Source: CAYPKG01 sp964411275 | Lineage (GTDB): Bacteria; Bacillota; Clostridia; Christensenellales; CAG-138 | DNA: 44,500 bases | Assembly: GCA_964411275.1 (NCBI GenBank) | Contig: CAYPKG010000017.1 | Location: forward strand, 1 to 44,500 | Direction: 5' to 3' | Part shown: positions 38,682 to 44,500 of the stretch, one piece after another | Position numbering within the stretch: the first letter of the stretch is position 1 | Layout: each line of letters begins with the position of its first letter | Made by a program: the position numbers and the translations under genes | The notes under the pieces: generated by a model | Database searches by the model: none | What the model was told of the DNA's origin: nothing | The model's input: the letters and a program-made list of their open reading frames with translations, nothing else

Positions 38682-39881
38682 TTGAAGCACGCGGTAATAT
38701 TGGATATTGGCAGCTCAAAGGTGGTTTGTCTGTGCGGCAGCCGCGTTGGTCTGGATGGCGTGGCGGTGCATGGCGCGGGCATCCAATCTCATCCCGGATA
38801 CCGGTTTGGGCGCTGGATCGACCCGGGGCAAACGCAAACGGCGATTATCAAAGCTGTTGAGGCGGCGGAGCGGGAGTGCGGCTTCCGGTTTAAGGACGCG
38901 GCAATCACCGTGCCAATGCCGTTTATGCAGGTGCGACTTGGCCAGGCTTCCATCGAGATATCCGACAAGAACGCAAAGCAGCGGCGCATAACAAATGCGG
39001 ATATTGACATGCTAATCAATGAGTCCCTGCCTGAAGATGTGGAGGCTGACTGGCTGCTAACACACAGCACGCCAATCGACTTCCTGGTGGATGGGTCACA
39101 AAAACGAGAGATCCCCATCGGCATTACAGCCGGGGTGCTGAGCGGCGGCGTATCCCACGCGTATATGCGGCAGGATTTCTATTCCGTCGTTCAGGCAGCG
39201 ATGAATGATTTGGGGCTGGAGCCTTCCGCTTGCATCGCGGCGCCCTTGTCACAGGCATTGCTGCTGATGTCCGCCGAGGAGCGGGAAAAACCCTCCATCC
39301 TGGTGGATGTGGGATATCTGCATACGGATATTTGTCTTGTGGAAAACGAGGCGCTTCTCTCCATGGAAACGGTGGAGATGGGCGGCATGCATTTTGCAAG
39401 CGACCTCTCCCAGGGGCTGGAACTGCCCATGAGCGTCACGGAGCCGCTGAAGCGCCGGTATACATTCAGCCTGGATTATCAGGATAGCGTGGAGCTTTTG
39501 CGCACGCCGGAGGGGACGAGGCAGGTGGAGCGCAAGCTCATTCAGATGATAATTGAAGAGCGGGCGAAGGAGCTTTGCGCCATGATCTATGAATGCCTGC
39601 TGGATATGGGCGTGGACTTGTATGCCCGGCCCGCCATGCACCTTACGGGAGGCGGCGTTGCCATGATGCGGGGCAGCCAGGAATTTTTTGAACGGATGCT
39701 GGGGCTTAGGATCAGCCGGGAAACGCCATGGATGCCCCGGATGAGCTCGCCCAACTATACGAGCGTATACGGGACGCTGGAGTTTCTGCTGCACGCCGCG
39801 GACGATACCGGTCTTGGCCGCCTGGAGGGCGTACAGCTGGGCCGCGCAAGAAAAAAAATAATGGACTTTTTCAGGAAGTAG
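38682..39881 (+). CDS. ftsA: Cell division protein FtsA
   Basis: The actin-like membrane tether of FtsZ, 399 aa. The phosphate-1 motif is AVILDIGSSKVV (about 4-15), phosphate-2 is SILVDVGYLHTDICL and the adenosine region is HLTGGGVAMM. The extra 1C domain lies between. The C-terminus GRARKKIMDFFRK is the amphipathic membrane-targeting helix. Sequence is rather divergent but the order of parts and the location just before ftsZ leave little doubt. Translation starts at TTG 38682 with a GGGGGG run upstream; no in-frame ATG fits. Confidence 0.9.
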   Translation: MKHAVILDIGSSKVVCLCGSRVGLDGVAVHGAGIQSHPGYRFGRWIDPGQTQTAIIKAVEAAERECGFRFKDAAITVPMPFMQVRLGQASIEISDKNAKQRRITNADIDMLINESLPEDVEADWLLTHSTPIDFLVDGSQKREIPIGITAGVLSGGVSHAYMRQDFYSVVQAAMNDLGLEPSACIAAPLSQALLLMSAEEREKPSILVDVGYLHTDICLVENEALLSMETVEMGGMHFASDLSQGLELPMSVTEPLKRRYTFSLDYQDSVELLRTPEGTRQVERKLIQMIIEERAKELCAMIYECLLDMGVDLYARPAMHLTGGGVAMMRGSQEFFERMLGLRISRETPWMPRMSSPNYTSVYGTLEFLLHAADDTGLGRLEGVQLGRARKKIMDFFRK

Positions 39882-39938
39882 ATTTATCCCGCTGCGGGAG
39901 GTATGAGCCCGCGAAAGACCGTTTAAGGGGGACCAAAC

Positions 39939-41150
39939 ATGCTGGAAATGGAATATGAAAGCAGCCAATTTGCCCAATTGAAAGTCGTGGGCGTGGGGGG
40001 GGCGGGCAACAATGCCGTCAACCGCATGATCCAATATGGCCTTCGGGGTGTGGAGTTTATCGCGGTAAATACCGACAAGCAGGCGTTGTATCTGTCCCGG
40101 GCCAATCAGAAAATCCAAATAGGTGAAAAGCTCACGAAGGGATTGGGGGCAGGCGCGGATCCGGAAATCGGGCGAAAGGCCGCGGAGGAAAACCGGGACC
40201 AGATTTCAGAAGCGCTCAAGGGCGCGGATTTGGTGTTTATCACGGCGGGTATGGGCGGCGGCACCGGCACGGGCGCTGCGCCGACTGTGGCCGAGTGTGC
40301 CAAGGAAATGGGCATCCTCACCGTCGGCGTCATCACCAAGCCGTTTAAGTTTGAGGGCCGGGAGCGCATGAAAAACGCGGAGATCGGCATCCAGAACCTC
40401 AAGGACGCGGTGGATACCCTGATCACAATCCCCAACGACCGGCTGCTGGATGTGGTGAAGACCTCCAGCCTGGTGGACGCCCTTAAGGTGGCGGATGATG
40501 TGCTCAGGCAGGGTATCCAGGGCATCAGCGATCTCATCGCTGTTCCCAGCATGATTAACCTCGACTTTGCGGACGTCAAGTCCATCATGAAGGAAAAGGG
40601 CCTGGCGCACATGGGCATCGGAAACGCCTCCGGCGACAAGCGCGCCCTGGAAGCAGCGCGGCAGGCGGTGGAAAGCCCGCTGCTGGAAACCACCATCAAC
40701 GGCGCAAAGGGCATTTTAATGAATATTACCGGCGGCCCGGATATGGGCTTGCTGGAGGTCAATGAGGCGGCGGAGCTTATTCAGGCCACTGCGGATCCGG
40801 ATGCGAACATCATATTCGGCGCGGGGATTGATGATGAAATGGGCGACAGCCTGCGCATTACGGTGATCGCCACAGGATTTGAGGTGCAAGCCGCGCAGCA
40901 CGAGCAGATGCCCCGCACGGTGCGGGACGTGCGCAACTCAGTGCCCGGGCGGCACAACGAGGTGCGTCGCCCGGAATTGGAAGTGCCCTATGTCAAGGGG
41001 GACGCGTCCCGGTACAGCAATCAGCGGCCTGTCCAGCCAACCCAGTATGACGCGCCGGTTCAGCCGGGGGCTGGGGTGCAGGATTACACCCCGCGGGATC
41101 GCAGGGCCAATCTGGATGTGCCCAGCTTTTTGCGAAATAAGGACAAATAG
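39939..41150 (+). CDS. ftsZ: Cell division protein FtsZ
   Basis: The tubulin-like GTPase that forms the division ring, 403 aa. The N-terminal GTP site has VGVGGAGNNAVNRM, VNTDKQAL and the tubulin signature GMGGGTGTGAAP; the T7 loop NLDFADVKSIM supplies the catalytic Asp. A short linker rich in Gln/Pro/Tyr leads to the C-terminal peptide LDVPSFLRNKDK, which binds FtsA. AAGGGGG precedes the ATG. Last gene of the dcw cluster and followed by a strong terminator. Confidence 0.98.
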   Translation: MLEMEYESSQFAQLKVVGVGGAGNNAVNRMIQYGLRGVEFIAVNTDKQALYLSRANQKIQIGEKLTKGLGAGADPEIGRKAAEENRDQISEALKGADLVFITAGMGGGTGTGAAPTVAECAKEMGILTVGVITKPFKFEGRERMKNAEIGIQNLKDAVDTLITIPNDRLLDVVKTSSLVDALKVADDVLRQGIQGISDLIAVPSMINLDFADVKSIMKEKGLAHMGIGNASGDKRALEAARQAVESPLLETTINGAKGILMNITGGPDMGLLEVNEAAELIQATADPDANIIFGAGIDDEMGDSLRITVIATGFEVQAAQHEQMPRTVRDVRNSVPGRHNEVRRPELEVPYVKGDASRYSNQRPVQPTQYDAPVQPGAGVQDYTPRDRRANLDVPSFLRNKDK

Positions 41151-41167
41151 CAACTATATAATTGGCT

Positions 41168-41198
41168 GCCGGATGCTTGCCATCCGGCGGTTTTTTTT
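41168..41198 (+). terminator. Intrinsic terminator of the dcw cluster
   Basis: The stem GCCGGATG (41168-41175) / CATCCGGC (41181-41188) is followed by CGG and a run of eight T. Confidence 0.92.
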
Positions 41199-41205
41199 GT
41201 AAAGT
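41177..41205 (+). promoter_or_regulatory. Possible promoter overlapping the ftsZ terminator
   Basis: TTGCCA (41177-41182) and TAAAGT (41200-41205) are 17 bp apart. The -35 lies in the terminator loop and arm, so the next gene could be transcribed independently with a very short leader. Confidence 0.4.
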
Positions 41206-41233
41206 AGTGTTGAAAAGGGAGCGTGAGGTTTGG

Positions 41234-42331
41234 ATGAAACGTGGAATAGCGTTGTTGCTTTTGCTTTTGATTTTCGCCCTGCCGCTGGGCGCGCTGGCGG
41301 ATACCGTGGAGGTCACCGGAAACAACGTCAATATTCGAACTGGGCCCGGCACCGGATATCAAAGCCTGGGGAAACTTGCAAAGGGCACACAGCTCAACCG
41401 CACCGGCGCGGATGGCGATTGGACGGCGGTGGAGTATCTGGGAAGCACTGCTTATGTGAGCAGCGGCTACGTGAAAACTTACGTCGAAACTGCAGACGGC
41501 GCCGCCGGGGAAGCCATAACTGGCAATGGGAAGGTAACGGCCACTGCCGCGGCGAATGTGCGCAAGGGTCCCGGCACCAGCTATGGGAAGGTGGGTACGC
41601 TTAAAAAAGGCGCTCAGTACGAAGTGTTGGGGGAAGCGGACGGCTGGGTCAATATTCTTTATAAGGGTGTAAGCAGGTTCGTCAGCGCCAGTTATGTTTC
41701 GGACGGGAGCAAGGCAGCTTCGGGCAGCTATGTTGCCATGAAAAAGAACACCTATGTTTATGCCGGGCCGGGCACGGGTTATCAAAAGATTATCATCATG
41801 AAAAAGCACGCGGCCCTCGAAAGGCTCAGTGAAAGTGGCGGTTGGACGAAGGTGCGGCTGTATACCGGAAAAACAGGGTATGTCTATTCCGATCATGTAA
41901 AGGAAGTCGCGCCGGTGGACAATTCCAAGGTACAGTCCGCCGGCGGCGGATACATGACAGATGTGGCGGAGGAGGCCATTAAGCTCACCAATCAGGTGAG
42001 GGCCGAGTATGGCCTCAGCGCCCTCAAGACCAGCAAGGCGCTGACGTACGCCGCAGAGGTACGCTGCAACGAGATCGTGAAGAAATTCTCCCATGTGCGG
42101 CCGGACGGGACGGACTGCATTACCGTAGATCCCATTCACATGAGCGGGGAGAATATCGGCTATGCGACGGGCTCGATGTTTCAAAATGCCCACTCAGTGA
42201 TCATTGCGGACGGGTTTATGACCTCCAAGGAGCATTTTGCCAATATGCTCAGCGCCGATTATGGCACCATCGGCATGGCCGGGCAAAGGGTGGGGAACAA
42301 CACATATTGGGTACAGGTGTTCGGGCCGTAA
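41234..42331 (+). CDS. Secreted protein with three SH3b domains and a CAP/SCP domain
   Basis: A 365-aa exported protein. The signal peptide (1-22) ends in ALA. Three SH3b domains follow (about 24-82, 100-157 and 165-225; NVNIRTGPGTGYQSLG, ANVRKGPGTSYGKVG, TYVYAGPGTGYQKI), likely to bind cell wall. The CAP domain (about 243-365) has the putative metal-binding residues H287 (FSHVRPDG), E306 (GENIGY) and E333/H334 (SKEHF) and ends NTYWVQVFG, as in YkwD/SCP proteins. The start is ATG 41234 after GAGG; an earlier frame overlaps the terminator. It has its own terminator, so it is separate from dcw. Role unknown; envelope or extracellular. Confidence 0.92.
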   Translation: MKRGIALLLLLLIFALPLGALADTVEVTGNNVNIRTGPGTGYQSLGKLAKGTQLNRTGADGDWTAVEYLGSTAYVSSGYVKTYVETADGAAGEAITGNGKVTATAAANVRKGPGTSYGKVGTLKKGAQYEVLGEADGWVNILYKGVSRFVSASYVSDGSKAASGSYVAMKKNTYVYAGPGTGYQKIIIMKKHAALERLSESGGWTKVRLYTGKTGYVYSDHVKEVAPVDNSKVQSAGGGYMTDVAEEAIKLTNQVRAEYGLSALKTSKALTYAAEVRCNEIVKKFSHVRPDGTDCITVDPIHMSGENIGYATGSMFQNAHSVIIADGFMTSKEHFANMLSADYGTIGMAGQRVGNNTYWVQVFGP

Positions 42332-42352
42332 TGAATATAGAATTGAGATGGA

Positions 42353-42382
42353 AGACCTGTGGGAAAACGGCGGGTCTTTTTC
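42353..42382 (+). terminator. Terminator after the CAP-domain gene
   Basis: AGACC (42353-42357) / GGTCT (42373-42377), extended by T-G and G-C pairs, is followed by TTTTTC. A second A/T-rich hairpin AAAAAGGG/CCCTTTTT (42397-42415) follows. The rest of 42332-42614 holds the promoter of the next operon and nothing else visible. Confidence 0.6.
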
Positions 42383-42498
42383 TATGAAAATAATAAAAAA
42401 AGGGTTTCCCTTTTTGCCTCTGCGTGGTATGATAAATGCTGTCGGTCTATATTTACAAAACGCCCACACATGTGGCCCAGGCTTGTACAAGAAAATCG

Positions 42499-42527
42499 TT
42501 GACACCGGTATTGGATTATGATAGATT
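42499..42527 (+). promoter_or_regulatory. Promoter of rpmG-secE-nusG
   Basis: TTGACA (42499-42504) and TAGATT (42522-42527) are 17 bp apart. A GCCCC/GGGGC hairpin (42537-42550) lies at the very 5' end of the predicted transcript and is followed by TTGGTTTT. Confidence 0.65.
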
Positions 42528-42614
42528 AGTAAAGGTGCCCCGACAGGGGCTTGGTTTTGATGGGTTCGGTTCGGTTTGTCCGTTCCGTTACAGTATTGAG
42601 GGAGGATAACAGTT

Positions 42615-42764
42615 ATGCGCGTTAAGATCACGTTGGCTTGCAGCGCGTGCAAGCAGAGGAACTACAATACGTTCAAAAACAAGAAGAACGACCCTGACCG
42701 GCTGGAGTTCAACAAGTACTGCCGCTTCTGCCGCAAGCACACCGTCCATCGCGAGGCCAAGTAG
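42615..42764 (+). CDS. rpmG: 50S ribosomal protein L33 (zinc-binding form)
   Basis: A 49-aa large-subunit protein beginning MRVKITLACSACKQRNY. It has two CxxC pairs (C9/C12 and C36/C39), so this is the zinc-containing (C+) variant, which in several bacteria is replaced by a zinc-free paralogue under zinc limitation. GGGAGGA lies 8 bases before the ATG. First in the rpmG-secE-nusG-rplK-rplA order that is standard in Firmicutes. Confidence 0.97.
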   Translation: MRVKITLACSACKQRNYNTFKNKKNDPDRLEFNKYCRFCRKHTVHREAK

Positions 42765-42805
42765 GCTGAACCTGGATAAAACAACAATATTGGGGGATAA
42801 TTGCG

Positions 42806-43054
42806 ATGGCGAACAAAGAAAACAAAAGAGAAAATAAGCCCGCCAAGCCTAAAAAGGAAAGACGCTTTCATCCAATCCGCTACTTCAAGGAAGTCATTGC
42901 GGAGCTGAAGAAGCTGACCTGGCCCACCAGAAGCGAGCTGATCTCGCATACGGGCGCGGTTTTGGCGTTTGTGGTTGGGATGGCAATCCTGATTGGCGTG
43001 ATTGATTTTGTATTTGCAAAGGGCATCGGCCTGATTATGGGCATTGGCGGTTAA
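42806..43054 (+). CDS. secE: Preprotein translocase subunit SecE
   Basis: An 82-aa clamp subunit of the SecYEG channel. A basic Lys-rich cytoplasmic start precedes the conserved amphipathic segment RYFKEVIAELKKLTWPTRSEL (about 27-47, quoted here only by its ends RYFKEV and WPTRSEL), then one membrane helix (about 51-75). The single-helix form is the Gram-positive type. GGGGG precedes the ATG. Confidence 0.96.
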   Translation: MANKENKRENKPAKPKKERRFHPIRYFKEVIAELKKLTWPTRSELISHTGAVLAFVVGMAILIGVIDFVFAKGIGLIMGIGG

Positions 43055-43090
43055 TGCCGTGTTGATTTTGTTTGGGAAGGGGGCCGGAGT

Positions 43091-43627
43091 GTGAGCAGCA
43101 CACCAATCAGCGAAGAAGCCAAATGGTATGTGGTGCATACCTATTCCGGCTATGAAAACAAGGTCAAGCAGGATCTCGAGAAATCCGTGGAGAATATGAA
43201 CCTGCAGGATCAAATTCTCATGGTGGACTATCCCACGGAAAAAACCATTGAGATCGACGATAAGGGCAAGAAAAAAAACACCGAGCGCAAGGTGTATCCG
43301 GGGTATGTCATGGTGAAGATGGTCATGAACGACAAGACCTGGTATGTCGTGCGCAACACCAGGGGCGTGACCGGGTTTGTCGGCCCGGGTTCAAAGCCCA
43401 TCCCGCTCACCGATGAGGAAGTCACCGCCATGGGCGTGGAGCGTATCCCCATCGTGATCAACATCGAGCTGGGCGAGCATGTTCGCGTGGTGAAGGGGCC
43501 GTTTGAAAACTTTGTGGGCAAGGTGACAGCCATCGATGTCGAACGCCAGAAGATCACGTTGATCGTGCCTATGTTTGGCAAGGATACGCCGATGGAGCTG
43601 GATTTTGTGCAGGTGCAACGGCTTTGA
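43091..43627 (+). CDS. nusG: Transcription termination/antitermination protein NusG
   Basis: A universal RNA polymerase elongation factor, 178 aa. The NGN domain begins WYVVHTYSGYENKVKQDLE and includes KVYPGYVMVKM and VRNTRGVTGFVGPGSKP. The KOW domain is GEHVRVVKGPFENFVGKV near 122-140. Translation starts at GTG (43091) behind GGGGG. No insertions or extra domains. Confidence 0.97.
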   Translation: MSSTPISEEAKWYVVHTYSGYENKVKQDLEKSVENMNLQDQILMVDYPTEKTIEIDDKGKKKNTERKVYPGYVMVKMVMNDKTWYVVRNTRGVTGFVGPGSKPIPLTDEEVTAMGVERIPIVINIELGEHVRVVKGPFENFVGKVTAIDVERQKITLIVPMFGKDTPMELDFVQVQRL

Positions 43628-43640
43628 TTGAAGCGGGGAC

Positions 43641-43661
43641 GTCTGGCGGGCAACGCCGGAC
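43641..43661 (+). promoter_or_regulatory. Hairpin in the nusG-rplK spacer
   Basis: GTCTGGCG (43641-43648) / CGCCGGAC (43654-43661) is an 8-bp stem with loop GGCAA in a 118-nt spacer. No clear T-run follows, so it is probably part of the rplK leader, where L1 autoregulation is typical, rather than a terminator. Confidence 0.45.
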
Positions 43662-43745
43662 AAAACCGGTTTTCATACATGTGGGAGGGGGCGGCACCCC
43701 GCTATACCACAAACTACTTTCAAAATTTTGTAGGAGGAAACAGCA

Positions 43746-44171
43746 ATGGCAAAGAAGATCACAGGCTATGTGAAACTTCAAATCCCTGCCGGCAAAGCGA
43801 CGCCGGCGCCGCCGGTCGGCCCCGCGTTGGGCCAGCACGGCGTGAACATCATGGGCTTCTGCAAGGAGTTCAACGAGCGCACCAACAAGCAGGCGGGCCT
43901 GATTATCCCCGTGGTAATCACCGTCTTTGCGGACCGGTCTTTCACGTTCATCACCAAGACCCCCCCGGCAGCGATCCTGATCAAAAAGGCTTGCGGCATC
44001 GAGAGCGGTTCCGGTGTGCCGAACAACACCAAGGTGGCCACCATTTCCAAGGCGCAGGTTCGCGAGATCGCGGAGCTGAAGATGCAGGATTTGAACGCGG
44101 CCAGCGTGGAAGCGGCGATGAGCATGGTCGAAGGCACTGCCCGCAGCATGGGCGTGCTGGTCGGCGAGTAA
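43746..44171 (+). CDS. rplK: 50S ribosomal protein L11
   Basis: A 141-aa protein of the GTPase-associated centre that binds 23S rRNA and is needed for RelA-type stringent signalling. Family residues include KLQIPAGKATPAPPVGPALGQ at the N-terminus (given by its ends KLQIPAGK and PPVGPALGQ) and the C-terminal RNA-binding domain with GSGVPNNTKVATISKAQ and EGTARSMGV. AGGAGG lies 7 bases before the ATG. Confidence 0.98.
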   Translation: MAKKITGYVKLQIPAGKATPAPPVGPALGQHGVNIMGFCKEFNERTNKQAGLIIPVVITVFADRSFTFITKTPPAAILIKKACGIESGSGVPNNTKVATISKAQVREIAELKMQDLNAASVEAAMSMVEGTARSMGVLVGE

Positions 44172-44187
44172 GCGGAGGGATTGAAGT

Positions 44188-44500
44188 ATGAAGCATGGCA
44201 AGAAATACGTCGAGAGCAAAAAGCTTGTTGACAACATGAAACTATATGACCCCCGCGAAGGTCTGGAGCTGCTAGCGCAGACCGCCAAGGCCAAGTTTGA
44301 CGAAACAGTGGAAGTGCACGTTCGTCTGGGCGTTGACTCCCGTCACGCGGATCAACAGGTTCGCGGCGCGGTCGTCCTGCCTCACGGCACCGGCAAAGTC
44401 GTCCGGGTATTGGTGTTTGCCAAGGCCGACAAGGCCCGCGAAGCACAGGAAGCCGGCGCGGATTATGTGGGCGACGAGGAACTCGTCAAGAAGATCCAGA
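44188..44500 (+). CDS. rplA: 50S ribosomal protein L1, 3' end outside the window
   Basis: The first 104 codons of L1, an RNA-binding protein of the L1 stalk and translational repressor of its own operon. The start MKHGKKYVESKKLVD and the segment KFDETVEVHVRLGVD, followed by RGAVVLPHGTGK, are typical. GCGGAGG lies 9 bases before the ATG, 16 bp after rplK. The window ends inside the gene. Confidence 0.96.
   Translation, partial: MKHGKKYVESKKLVDNMKLYDPREGLELLAQTAKAKFDETVEVHVRLGVDSRHADQQVRGAVVLPHGTGKVVRVLVFAKADKAREAQEAGADYVGDEELVKKIQ

Overview
The window reads as chromosomal DNA of a Gram-positive, monoderm Firmicute, most likely a moderately GC-rich member of the Clostridia (class-level inference only). 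The evidence is a T-box leader on hisS-aspS, HPr kinase/phosphorylase, a Firmicutes-type dcw cluster with FtsL/DivIB and a PASTA-domain transpeptidase, a MurE with the meso-diaminopimelate DNPR motif, strong AGGAGG ribosome binding sites, TTG/GTG starts, and no outer-membrane genes. There is no phage, transposon or CRISPR array; nearly all of it is housekeeping sequence.

Left part (1-9100): a minus-strand tRNA-Arg(CCG) with an orphan copy of its own 5' half next to its promoter; a DEAD-box RNA helicase with an attenuator-like leader; dinB behind a LexA-type box; a two-component system (response regulator plus histidine kinase) followed by two paralogous envelope proteins of unknown function and a secreted SH3b protein. 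Tandem 11-bp repeats of the kind bound by OmpR/PhoB-family regulators lie upstream of the regulator gene and of the second paralogue, so this looks like a self-contained envelope-sensing regulon. A RseC-family protein and thioredoxin form a small minus-strand operon.

Middle part (9200-24000): minus-strand xth-maf-uvrC, then hisS-aspS under a T-box whose specifier region holds overlapping Asp (GAC) and His (CAC) codons. Divergent from xth is a roughly 340-nt structured leader or non-coding RNA ahead of a small double zinc-ribbon protein, then ebfC-recR and a lipoprotein with a duplicated domain. Between that lipoprotein and the next minus-strand genes is a free-standing small RNA gene with its own promoter and terminator. 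The minus-strand set PHP hydrolase, HAD phosphatase, HPr kinase, ROK glucokinase and a PflX-like radical SAM protein joins carbon-catabolite control with sugar phosphorylation.

Right part (23900-44500): recG, then the division and cell-wall cluster mraZ-rsmH-ftsL-ftsI-murE-mraY-murD-ftsW-murA-divIB-ftsA-ftsZ, in which murF and murG are absent from their usual places and two spacers (mraY-murD, ftsW-murA) are full of RNA-hairpin potential. A secreted SH3b-CAP protein follows ftsZ. The window ends in the rpmG-secE-nusG-rplK-rplA operon, with rplA cut by the window edge.

Gene identities in the housekeeping parts are secure from motifs. The regulatory RNAs, operators and functions of the small envelope proteins are inferred from the sequence and remain untested.
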